A DNA stretch of 5,390 bases from Nitrospiraceae bacterium (GTDB taxonomy: Bacteria; Nitrospirota; Thermodesulfovibrionia; Thermodesulfovibrionales; UBA9159). Positions 1 to 5,390 of the stretch are shown piece by piece. How positions within the stretch are numbered: the stretch's first letter is position 1; each line of letters opens with the position of its first letter. The notes under the pieces were generated by a model. It was not told where the DNA came from, searched no databases, and saw only the letters and a list, made by a program, of their open reading frames with translations. Made by a program: the position numbers and the translations under genes. Location: the NCBI GenBank assembly GCA_003453735.1, contig DMNE01000006.1, positions 10,637 to 16,026 of the forward strand, read 5' to 3'.

Positions 1-859
1 AAGCGATATGTTTCTGAACCTGACCGTAACGGTCCGGTATCGTGAGAAGTTGGTCGTCGCCCAAGGCAAAAGATGCGAGCACCTTATGGGCAATTTCGTT
101 TACGCTCAGGCTATAACCGGTACCTATATTAAAAACCTCACCTCTCACGGTCTCTAAGGGTGCGTGAATAGCGAGGTCAACCGCTCTTGCCGTATCTATC
201 GCATAAACCCAGTCCCGTGAGGCAGAGCCATCACCGTGGATGGTCAGAGGCTCGCCCAGGATACAGCTTGTTATAAAACGGGGAACGACTTTTTCCAGAT
301 GCTGCCTCGGCCCATAATTGTTAAAGGGTCGTATGATCACCCCAGGCAGATCGTGGGCAAGGATGTACGAATACACGAGCCTGTCCGCACCTGCTTTCGC
401 AGCCGCGTAGGGGCTTGTAGGGTTAAGCGGGTGATCTTCATCCATCGGCTCGTAGGCAGCTGTGCCATAGACTTCCGAGGTCGATATGTGAATAAAGCGG
501 TCAATTTTTTCTGAGTGTTTCAAAACCGCATTCGCCACGGATTGCGTGCCGAGAACGTCGGTTACAAAAAAAACTCTGTGTGAGTATAGAGAGCGGGCTA
601 CGTGGGTTTCCGCGGCAAAGTGTACGACGACATCGGACCTACCAACAAGGTCACTTACGAGGTCGAGATTGTTTACATCACCGTACCAGAACTCGAACCT
701 TTCAGAGTTTCTTACTTCTGCGGGTATATTTTCTATATCACCGGCATAGGTCAGGGCGTCAAGAACGAGTATTCTGTAATTATCGTACGTGCGGAAAATA
801 TATTCAACAAAGTTACTGCCGATAAATCCTGCTCCTCCAGTGACAAGGATTGTCTTCAT
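1..859 (-). CDS. NAD-dependent NDP-sugar 4,6-dehydratase/epimerase (extended SDR, RmlB-like), 3' end missing
   Basis: The 286 N-terminal residues are visible; the C-terminus lies beyond the left edge. The start ATG (complement of 857-859) follows a strong G-rich ribosome binding site. Seen: a Rossmann NAD motif GGAGFIGS (residues 8-15), LDALTYAGDIENI (33-45) which is very like RmlB, HFAAETHV (80-87), the active-site stretch ISTSEVYGT (125-133), the catalytic YxxxK as Y151/K155, RPFNNYGPRQ (177-186) and a sugar-binding stretch HGDGSASRDWVY (208-219). These features place it in the dTDP-glucose 4,6-dehydratase group of cytosolic extended SDRs, acting on a nucleotide-activated hexose. Oddity: true RmlB enzymes have Asp-Glu where this has S128-E129, so a LegB-like dehydratase, a 4-epimerase or a decarboxylase activity is possible. 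It is probably co-transcribed with the aminotransferase upstream, which would use a 4-keto sugar. Family is sure, substrate is not. Confidence 0.93.
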   Translation of the reverse strand, partial: MKTILVTGGAGFIGSNFVEYIFRTYDNYRILVLDALTYAGDIENIPAEVRNSERFEFWYGDVNNLDLVSDLVGRSDVVVHFAAETHVARSLYSHRVFFVTDVLGTQSVANAVLKHSEKIDRFIHISTSEVYGTAAYEPMDEDHPLNPTSPYAAAKAGADRLVYSYILAHDLPGVIIRPFNNYGPRQHLEKVVPRFITSCILGEPLTIHGDGSASRDWVYAIDTARAVDLAIHAPLETVRGEVFNIGTGYSLSVNEIAHKVLASFALGDDQLLTIPDRYGQVQKHIA

Positions 860-872
860 GAACCCCCCTTTA
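860..872 (-). promoter_or_regulatory. Ribosome binding site of the SDR gene, overlapping the aminotransferase stop
   Basis: On the minus strand the stretch reads TAAAGGGGGGTTC directly before ATG. The TAA is the stop of the upstream aminotransferase, and the purine/G run forms a Shine-Dalgarno-like AGGGGG a few bases before the start. It supports ATG at 859 as the true start and suggests translational coupling of the two genes. Confidence 0.7.
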
Positions 873-2000
873 TTTAGATAATTCTTCTTTCAGTACCTTT
901 GATATATATTGTATGTCTTTCTGTTCAAGAGATGGATAGAGCGGAAGTGAAATGGTGCTCTTGCCGATCTCTTCCGCGACGGGAAAGGCTCCCTCGTTGT
1001 ACCCAAAAGTTTCCCTGTAGTAGCTGAGAAGATGAATTGGCCGATAATTCACTGCTACCCCTATCCCACGGTCCTGGAGTGCCCAGAGGAGTGCGTCTCT
1101 TCTGCGGTGCGGGACGAGGATGGTAAAGAGGTGTCTCGCGTGCCTGGCATGGGCAACAGTCTTCAAAGGTTTGACGTCTTTGATGGACTGTAACTCCTCC
1201 TCATAGGTTTTCCAAAGCATGTCCCGTCTTTTCCATAGGTCCTCAATCCGTTCAAGTTGACCGATCAAGAGGGCCCCCTGGACGTTGTCCATGTTGTATT
1301 TCCAACCAAGGAGGCTCATATCCCAGTGACGGTAGCGACCCGTGTATCGGTCTGCCGCATCTCTGTTGATCCCGTGAAGCCTGAGCATTCTGATACTTGC
1401 CGCGAACGATTCGTCATTCGCACTGAGGGCTCCTCCCTCCCCAGAAGTGATGTTCTTGGTTGCATAAAAACTGAAACAGACACTGTTTGAGAGTTGTCCT
1501 ACCTTTACGGCATCCCGCGAAGCCTCAATTGCATGGGCCGCGTCTTCAATGATTCTGAGATTATATCGTTGTGCTATCTCATGAATTGTCCTCATATCGC
1601 ACATCTGTCCATAAAGATGTACCGGAATGATCGCCCTTGTCCTCTCTGTAATTGCTGATTCAATAAGAGAGGCATTCACATTGCCCGTCTCTTCCTCAAC
1701 ATCTACAAAAATCGGTTTTGCCCCGGCATGTAGAACAGCATTAGCCGTAGCACAAAAACTCATCGGGGTCGTAATGACCTCGTCTCCCTGGCCTATTCCC
1801 AAGGCGATAAGGCTCAGGTGCAAGGCTGCGGTACAACTCGTAAGGCCTACGGTGTGCCTCAGACCGATATAACGCGAAAATTTCTGCTCGAATTCCTCGA
1901 CCTCTTTGCCGGTGGTGAGGAATATTGACTTCAGGACGCTGGTTACCCGTTCTCTGTCCTTGTCATCGATGCTGTGATGGAAGAATTCTATTTTTCTCAT
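870..2000 (-). CDS. PLP-dependent sugar aminotransferase, DegT/DnrJ/EryC1/StrS family
   Basis: 376 residues, the usual full length for the family (ArnB and WecE are similar). It is a fold-type I PLP enzyme that transfers an amino group, usually from glutamate, to a keto group of a nucleotide-linked sugar in the cytosol. Seen in order: LTTGKEVEEFE (28-38), the PLP phosphate-binding region LTSCTAALHLSL (53-64), GDEVITTPMSF (72-82), IIPVHLYGQ (124-132), IEDAAHAIEAS with the PLP-nitrogen Asp D153 (151-161), and SFYATKNITSGEGGA with the Schiff-base lysine K182 (177-191). YKYNMDN (234-239 region) and YYRETFGY near the C-terminus fit the family. By eye it is nearer to ArnB/VioA-like 4-aminotransferases than to WecE, but this cannot fix C3 versus C4 specificity. 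ATG 2000 is the first possible start: an in-frame TGA lies 12 nt upstream. The ribosome binding site is weak. First gene of the leftward unit, 10 nt ahead of the SDR gene. Confidence 0.95.
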   Translation of the reverse strand: MRKIEFFHHSIDDKDRERVTSVLKSIFLTTGKEVEEFEQKFSRYIGLRHTVGLTSCTAALHLSLIALGIGQGDEVITTPMSFCATANAVLHAGAKPIFVDVEEETGNVNASLIESAITERTRAIIPVHLYGQMCDMRTIHEIAQRYNLRIIEDAAHAIEASRDAVKVGQLSNSVCFSFYATKNITSGEGGALSANDESFAASIRMLRLHGINRDAADRYTGRYRHWDMSLLGWKYNMDNVQGALLIGQLERIEDLWKRRDMLWKTYEEELQSIKDVKPLKTVAHARHARHLFTILVPHRRRDALLWALQDRGIGVAVNYRPIHLLSYYRETFGYNEGAFPVAEEIGKSTISLPLYPSLEQKDIQYISKVLKEELSK

Positions 2001-2042
2001 CCTGAAATATCATCCGGCATAGGAATGTCTACGGGAAACCAA

Positions 2043-2055
2043 CACATCTAATGTG
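2043..2055. repeat. Inverted repeat CACAT-N3-ATGTG, possible operator
   Basis: Perfect 5-bp arms around a 3-nt centre (CTA). It lies about 10 bp upstream of the -35 element of the rightward promoter and within the predicted untranslated leader of the aminotransferase. A dimeric regulator could bind here, or it could be chance in AT-rich DNA; no known regulator site is claimed. Confidence 0.35.
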
Positions 2056-2065
2056 GCATATAGCA

Positions 2066-2094
2066 TTTACATTTCAAAGACTTCATAGTATCAT
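2066..2094 (+). promoter_or_regulatory. Sigma70-like promoter for the rightward glycosyltransferase unit
   Basis: The -35 box TTTACA (2066-2071) matches five of six consensus bases and the -10 box TATCAT (2089-2094) matches five of six, with the ideal 17-bp spacer. The expected start is near 2101, giving a leader of about 37 nt before ATG 2138. This is prediction from sequence only. Confidence 0.6.
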
Positions 2095-2099
2095 TTAAG

Positions 2100-2110
2100 C
2101 TATATTATAG
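2100..2110. repeat. Perfect palindrome CTATA-T-TATAG over the predicted start site
   Basis: Five-bp arms around a single T. It covers the predicted rightward transcription start and contains the leftward TATAAT, so a protein bound here would affect both units. Being only 11 nt of AT-rich sequence it may be coincidence. Confidence 0.3.
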
Positions 2111-2132
2111 AACAATCATGCGTAAAAATAAA
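2104..2132 (-). promoter_or_regulatory. Weak candidate promoter for the leftward aminotransferase unit
   Basis: On the minus strand a perfect TATAAT (complement of 2104-2109) lies 17 bp downstream of a poor -35, TTTATT (complement of 2127-2132, three of six matches). Transcription would start near 2097 and leave a leader of about 95 nt. Because the region is AT-rich, a chance -10 match is quite possible. If both are real, the two promoters face across each other and overlap. Confidence 0.3.
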
Positions 2133-2137
2133 AATTA

Positions 2138-3115
2138 ATGAATACGGAGAGCGATCGAAACCGTTGTATGGAAAACCTCACTGAATTTTCGGTAGTCATT
2201 CCTATCTATAACGAGGCAGAGAATATCGATGAACTTCACCGGAGATTAACCATGGTGATGGAAAAATTATGCGTTGACGAAGGGCATCCAAAAAACTGTT
2301 ATGAAATCATCCTCGTGGATGACGGCAGCAGAGACGGTTCATGGGCGCTCATCAAAGGCGTGCATGAAAAGGATGCGCGGGTCAAGGGGATGAACTTTTC
2401 AAAAAATTTTGGGCACCACATAGCGTTAACCGCCGGCCTTGACTATGTGAAAGGTGAAACAATAATCCTTATGGACGGCGACCTCCAGGACCCTCCTGAG
2501 GAGATACCAAAATTGTATCGCAAATTTAAGGAGGGGTATGATCTGGTTTATGGAATAAGGCGAGAACGAAAAGACTCTTTCCTCAAAAAGGTGACGTCTC
2601 ATATGTTCTGGATGATTTTGAGAAAATTTACTGGCGTTGATATGCCGAGAAACCAGACTATGCTGAGGATACTCAGTAAGAGGCTCGTAGAGGTTTTGAG
2701 AGGTATGCGAGAGTATGCGAGATTTGTCCATGGGATGATGGCTTGGGTGGGGTTTGAGGTCACCACCATAGAGGTGGAGCACCGTGCCCGGACAAGAGGC
2801 AAAAGCAAATATAATATCCCCCGCCTTTTCAAGCTTGCTTTTCATGCCGTTACGTCATTTTCAACGGTACCCTTGCGGCTGGCCATTTATGCGGGGTTTA
2901 TCAGTTCTTTCATAAGTCTTTTTGTTGGTCTTTATTTTATCTTCAGAAAAATAGTTTACAATATCCCTGTTCTCGGATACGCTTCAATCATCGTCTCGAT
3001 TTTTTTTGTCGGGGGTGTGCAGCTGCTCATGCTCGGAATTTTTGGGGAGTATCTCGGGAGAACGTATCAAGAGACCCAAAGAAGGCCGTTGTATATCCTG
3101 AAAGAAAAAGTATGA
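2138..3115 (+). CDS. Polyprenyl-phosphate glycosyltransferase, GT2 family (ArnC/GtrB/DPM1-like)
   Basis: 325 residues, normal for this group. It likely moves a sugar from a nucleotide donor onto undecaprenyl phosphate at the cytoplasmic face of the inner membrane. Seen: FSVVIPIYNEAENIDEL (17-33), ILVDDGS (58-64), NFGHHIALTAGLDY (90-103), the metal/nucleotide DxD region LMDGDLQDPPEEIP with D113 and D115 (111-124), YGIRRERKDS (138-147), and the RARTRGKSKY signature (216-225). Two hydrophobic helices follow at about 246-269 and 279-303, ending in the typical IFGEYLGRTYQE...RP.Y tail (301-318). This architecture separates it from soluble GT2 enzymes. The start is uncertain: ATG 2138 has no good ribosome binding site, and a second in-frame ATG at 2168 (residue 11) is equally close to where homologues usually begin. 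Its 3' end overlaps the acetyltransferase gene by ATGA. The sugar moved is unknown; glucose, aminoarabinose or N-acetylated sugars are all known for the family. Confidence 0.93.
   Translation: MNTESDRNRCMENLTEFSVVIPIYNEAENIDELHRRLTMVMEKLCVDEGHPKNCYEIILVDDGSRDGSWALIKGVHEKDARVKGMNFSKNFGHHIALTAGLDYVKGETIILMDGDLQDPPEEIPKLYRKFKEGYDLVYGIRRERKDSFLKKVTSHMFWMILRKFTGVDMPRNQTMLRILSKRLVEVLRGMREYARFVHGMMAWVGFEVTTIEVEHRARTRGKSKYNIPRLFKLAFHAVTSFSTVPLRLAIYAGFISSFISLFVGLYFIFRKIVYNIPVLGYASIIVSIFFVGGVQLLMLGIFGEYLGRTYQETQRRPLYILKEKV
2703..2722 (+). repeat. 10-bp perfect tandem duplication inside the GT2 gene
   Basis: GTATGCGAGA occurs twice in direct succession, coding for part of GMREYARF (residues 189-196). 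The unit is not a multiple of three, so loss or gain of one copy would shift the frame. The encoded region matches the spacing expected in the family, so the gene is intact here. Confidence 0.6.
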
Positions 3116-3816
3116 TTCACGAGCTAGTGTGGGATACCCGGTTTTTCGGAAGAAAGATAGGCGAGATGCGTAACGTTTCGTCGGATGAGGAGGTAAAGAA
3201 ATCCCTTGTTCAAGCGATACGGGAACATTTCCGATACCTTATGTGCAGGGTCTCCGCACATGAAATACGCGCCGTACAGATACTCGAAAACCAAGGGTTC
3301 TATTTGACCGATGTGGGCGTGACCCTGGGGAAGCGCGTCGATTTAGTCGATTTAAGCGAGAAAGCGCAATCCTCTGCAAAGGAAGGCACTATAGAAGACG
3401 TGGGGACACTCAAGACGATAGCTGCGGGCCTTTTTAAGTGCGGTCGTTTTTATCAGGACCATTTCTTCACTCGGGAAGAGGCAGATAGGGTTTATCAGGC
3501 ATGGGCAGAGAATTCAGTAAAAGGGTTTGCTGATAAGGTCTTTCTCATAGGAGAAAAAGGGTTTATAACGTGCAGGGCCTCAGGCGACACCGGTGACATC
3601 CCCCTTGTAGGCGTTGCCGCACCATATCAGGGAAAAGGTGTGGGCACCGCACTGGTTCGAAACGCTTTAATGTGGTTTCACAAGAGTGGAGTTAGAACGG
3701 TAACGGTTCGTACTCAGGCCGGTAATGATCATGCGATTAACTTCTATGAACGTCTTGGATTTCGAGTAAAAACAGTTGATCTTACCCTGAGCACGGTACT
3801 CCCGCGTGATTCCTAA
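3112..3816 (+). CDS. WecD-like GNAT N-acetyltransferase, probably for an NDP-amino sugar
   Basis: 234 residues, close to E. coli WecD (RffC), which acetylates dTDP-4-amino-4,6-dideoxygalactose with acetyl-CoA. The N-terminal domain shows WDTRFFG (7-13) and ILENQGFYLTDVGVTL (57-72), matching the WecD pattern of an aromatic FFG start and a LxxLGF-like segment. The C-terminal GNAT domain has RVYQAWAENSVKG (126-138), the acetyl-CoA loop PYQGKGVGTALV (171-182), RTQAGNDHAINFYERLGF (200-217) and Y212 at the position of the catalytic tyrosine of GNAT enzymes. Translation is probably coupled to the GT2 gene through the ATGA overlap. Together with the aminotransferase this argues that the pathway makes an acetamido sugar. 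The gene symbol is withheld because substrate identity is inferred; acetylation of another amino sugar or even a peptide cannot be excluded. Confidence 0.85.
   Translation: MIHELVWDTRFFGRKIGEMRNVSSDEEVKKSLVQAIREHFRYLMCRVSAHEIRAVQILENQGFYLTDVGVTLGKRVDLVDLSEKAQSSAKEGTIEDVGTLKTIAAGLFKCGRFYQDHFFTREEADRVYQAWAENSVKGFADKVFLIGEKGFITCRASGDTGDIPLVGVAAPYQGKGVGTALVRNALMWFHKSGVRTVTVRTQAGNDHAINFYERLGFRVKTVDLTLSTVLPRDS
3337..3354 (+). repeat. 9-bp in-frame tandem duplication in the acetyltransferase gene
   Basis: GTCGATTTA is present twice head to tail and encodes V-D-L twice (residues 76-81). It lies in the linker between the N-terminal domain and the GNAT domain, where length change should be tolerated. 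Probably a recent small duplication by slippage. Confidence 0.55.
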
Positions 3817-3901
3817 GACTGCCTCTTTTTTTCATGGCATAAAGTGATCCAGTTGTGGAAGTCATAAAAATCGCTTGGTGGTATAGCGTGAATAACAAGA
3901 A

Positions 3902-4642
3902 ATGCCTATGAACCATGAAGAGACCTTCGACCCCTCTTTTTTCGAACAACTCAGAAAGGCTGAAGAAAAACACTTCTGGTTTTCTGTACGAAGAAAATGG
4001 ATTTTCGATGAGTTGAGCAGGCTCGTAGCGCCTCCCGCAAAATTTCTGGAGGTGGGCTGCGGTACGGGGAATGTGAGCAGCTTTCTATCACGGAAAGGGT
4101 ATGAGGTTACCGGGTGTGAGTTCTATCCCGATGCGATACAGGGGGCCTGGCCAGGATTTCGGATAATCCAAGGCGATGCGAACGACCTTCCCTTCAGCGA
4201 CAAGCACTTCGACATCGTCGGCCTCTTCGATGTGATTGAACACTTTCAGGATGACATGACACCGCTCAGGGAGGCAGTGCGGGTCGTGAAAGGGGGGGGG
4301 ATCGTTGCGGTTACCGTCCCCGCAAGAGAAGAGCTCTGGAGCTGGTTTGATGAGGTCTCTTTACACAAGAGGAGATATACGAAGGAAACTTTGAAAAGAA
4401 TGTTTGTCGAGATGCAACTCCAACCGTTGGTAATGAAGTACATGTTTATGTCGCTCTATCTGCCGATGAAATACCTGCGGAGTAAAGGCGAAACAGTTGA
4501 GGATGCGTTTCGGATAAGCAGGGTGATGAATATTCTGCTCAAAGGGCTTTTCGATGGAGAGAGGCTTATCTCAAAGGGCCTCTCTTTGCCGATCGGAACG
4601 TCTCTTATTGCAATCGCACGAAAGGTTCATTGTTATCAATAG
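3902..4642 (+). CDS. Class I SAM-dependent methyltransferase (Methyltransf_11-like)
   Basis: 246 residues, a single Rossmann-like methyltransferase domain with an N-terminal FEQLRKAEEKHFWFSVRRKWI stretch (14-34) that is typical of methyltransferases found in surface-glycan clusters. SAM-binding motif I is LEVGCGTGNVSSFL (49-62); E73 ends the second strand; GDANDLPF (91-98) is motif II; FDVIEHFQD (109-117) is the post-motif with the acidic residue; VVKGGGIVAVTVPA (128-141) is the next strand; and WSWFDEVSLHKRRYT (146-160) is a conserved subfamily segment. The methyl acceptor cannot be read from sequence; a sugar hydroxyl, a lipid carrier or a small ketone is possible. ATG 3902 is taken as start, but ATG 3908 (residue 3), preceded by a weak AAGAA, is as likely. 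It is 85 nt from the acetyltransferase, so it may share that transcript. A 9-G run encodes G131-G133. Its end overlaps the convergent membrane-protein gene by 7 bp. Confidence 0.9.
   Translation: MPMNHEETFDPSFFEQLRKAEEKHFWFSVRRKWIFDELSRLVAPPAKFLEVGCGTGNVSSFLSRKGYEVTGCEFYPDAIQGAWPGFRIIQGDANDLPFSDKHFDIVGLFDVIEHFQDDMTPLREAVRVVKGGGIVAVTVPAREELWSWFDEVSLHKRRYTKETLKRMFVEMQLQPLVMKYMFMSLYLPMKYLRSKGETVEDAFRISRVMNILLKGLFDGERLISKGLSLPIGTSLIAIARKVHCYQ
4292..4300 (+). repeat. 9-G homopolymer within the methyltransferase gene
   Basis: Nine consecutive G encode three glycines (G131-G133) in the loop before a core strand. A change of one G in either direction runs into a stop soon after (about 17 to 35 codons by eye), removing the C-terminal 40 percent. 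The reading frame is intact in this sequence. Confidence 0.8.
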
Positions 4643-5390
4643 ATTTTCTTCTTTAGTTCTTCTATTTTCGTCGTTAATGTTCGATCATCGGGAGATCTTT
4701 GGGCCGCAAACTCATATGCGCGCAAGGCATCATCCGTGTGACCGATCCGGGAGAGAATATCGCCAAGAGATACAAGAAAATTCGAGTTATTCCTGTTCAT
4801 TAATGCGCCTCGTTTGGCCCTTTCAATAATCTCAGAAAAAACGGCCCCTTCTTCGATACGATGGTTTTCTATTGTCGCTCTGTTGTTTGGTGCCTGCCTG
4901 ACAAATACGACACTGAGCGAATCAGCATACAAGGGCACCCATGTCTTGCTGTCGAGCAATTTCAGAACAAGCGGTGCGAGCACGCCGTGGACGTTTAAGG
5001 TATCCAGCATCACAATGTCCACTTGGTAATGATCCAGCAGCTTTTCCCACAAGGGAGATTTTCCCTCTGACAAAGGCTTGTCGGTCAGGGATTCTCTTGC
5101 ATAATATATCCATGCTGCCTCAGAGAGGACCGTAGCATTGAGAGACCTCGTATCAATGAAGGTTTTCTTCCAGGGATATAATCGCCAGGTTATATACCCT
5201 CCGAAGACAAAGTCATTATAGATGTTTCCTTCAAGGTGATTGTTCTTGATAAAGTCCACAGCCGATTCAGGAACGGACGTGCTTATAGCCTTCCTGTAAC
5301 GGAGACCTCCGAAATCTTTAACATTCGCAAAGAGCGCTATCGAGCACAAGAGCATAAGGATTGTAAAGGCGTGGGTCAGCCTCTGCCGGT
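4636..5390 (-). CDS. C-terminal part of a membrane protein with exported domain and TPR, 5' end missing
   Basis: The reading frame is open to the right edge, so the internal ATG at 5355 is not the start; 250 C-terminal residues are visible. A hydrophobic helix (about 5-23, LTHAFTILMLLCSIALFANV) is followed by a soluble domain with PESAVDFIKNN (40-50) and IYNDFVFGGYITWRLYPWKKTFIDTR (56-81). The N-x-x-x-GGY-x-x-W...P...FIDxR pattern recurs in the C-terminal domains of large multispanning envelope proteins often annotated as putative GT-C-type glycosyltransferases or hypothetical membrane proteins. Then come KLLDHYQVDIVMLDT (116-130) and WVPLYADSLSVVFVRQ (150-165), a linker, one TPR (about 203-236, ending in AAQRSPDD) and a charged helix EELKKK. 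The domain is probably on the periplasmic side. It may be the acceptor-side transferase for the lipid-linked sugar, but no catalytic residues lie in the visible part. Its stop overlaps the methyltransferase stop region by 7 bp. Confidence 0.8.
   Translation of the reverse strand, partial: RQRLTHAFTILMLLCSIALFANVKDFGGLRYRKAISTSVPESAVDFIKNNHLEGNIYNDFVFGGYITWRLYPWKKTFIDTRSLNATVLSEAAWIYYARESLTDKPLSEGKSPLWEKLLDHYQVDIVMLDTLNVHGVLAPLVLKLLDSKTWVPLYADSLSVVFVRQAPNNRATIENHRIEEGAVFSEIIERAKRGALMNRNNSNFLVSLGDILSRIGHTDDALRAYEFAAQRSPDDRTLTTKIEELKKKIY

Larger units (their letters stand above)
2001..2137. other. Divergent intergenic control region
   Basis: 137 nt between two divergently read genes, clearly richer in A+T than the flanking genes. 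It contains a sigma70-like promoter for the rightward genes, a TATAAT box facing left, and two perfect short inverted repeats (2043-2055 and 2100-2110), one of which sits on the predicted rightward transcription start. No terminator-like structure or known riboswitch was recognised. Confidence 0.7.

Noticed and set aside
236..877. Several short rightward ORFs
   Set aside because: They lie antisense to the SDR gene, which has clear family motifs through the whole stretch; the rightward translations look like nothing known.
2426..2845. Leftward 139-residue ORF inside the GT2 gene
   Set aside because: It is the complement of conserved GT2 coding sequence and has no recognisable domain.
3792..3832. 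Possible rho-independent terminator after the acetyltransferase gene
   Set aside because: There is a 7-T run (3826-3832), but the only nearby stem, CACG/CGTG (3792-3808), is 4 bp with a 9-nt loop, lies inside the coding region and is 17 nt away from the T run.
3817..3901. Separate promoter for the methyltransferase gene
   Set aside because: TTGTGG (3853-3858) and TATAGC (3882-3887) are 23 bp apart, too far for a sigma70 promoter; no better pair was found in the 85-nt gap.
5353..5355. ATG at 5355 as the start of the membrane protein
   Set aside because: The frame stays open upstream to the window edge and the ATG sits in the middle of a membrane helix.
1..5390. CRISPR array, tRNA, rRNA or insertion sequence
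   Set aside because: No spaced direct repeats, no cloverleaf-like or rRNA-like stretch and no transposase coding sequence or terminal repeats were seen by eye on either strand.

Overview
The window is a piece of a bacterial cell-surface polysaccharide or glycolipid gene cluster. It holds six protein-coding genes, two of them cut by the window edges. No RNA genes, insertion sequences, CRISPR arrays or clear terminators were seen. Gene content (nucleotide-sugar SDR, sugar aminotransferase, polyprenyl-phosphate-type GT2, WecD-like acetyltransferase, methyltransferase, membrane protein with an exported tail) suggests a Gram-negative bacterium. Moderate GC, tight spacing and mixed codon use would fit a Desulfobacterota- or Nitrospirota-like organism, but that placement is a low-confidence guess.

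Layout: a leftward unit (2000 to 1) encodes a DegT/DnrJ/EryC1/StrS aminotransferase followed 10 nt later by an NAD-dependent NDP-sugar dehydratase/epimerase that runs off the left edge. A 137-nt AT-rich divergent intergenic region (2001-2137) carries a good sigma70-like promoter for the rightward genes, a weaker one for the leftward genes and two short inverted repeats. The rightward unit (2138 to 4642) encodes a GT2 glycosyltransferase with two C-terminal membrane helices, a WecD-like GNAT acetyltransferase joined by an ATGA overlap, and after 85 nt a class I SAM methyltransferase. The methyltransferase meets tail to tail, with a 7-bp overlap, the 3' end of a leftward gene for a large membrane protein whose C-terminal soluble domain ends in a TPR; that gene begins beyond the right edge.

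Working model (inference): the SDR makes or modifies an NDP-4-keto or related sugar, the aminotransferase aminates it, the WecD-like enzyme N-acetylates it using acetyl-CoA, and the GT2 enzyme loads a sugar on undecaprenyl phosphate at the inner membrane. The multispanning protein may be the periplasmic transferase or a related envelope protein. The logic resembles the Arn (lipid A aminoarabinose) and Wec/Rff (Fuc4NAc) pathways but the combination is not a copy of either. Each family is familiar; what could be new is the exact sugar and acceptor. The points most worth checking are the Ser-Glu in place of Asp-Glu in the dehydratase, the divergent control region, and a 9-G tract in the methyltransferase.
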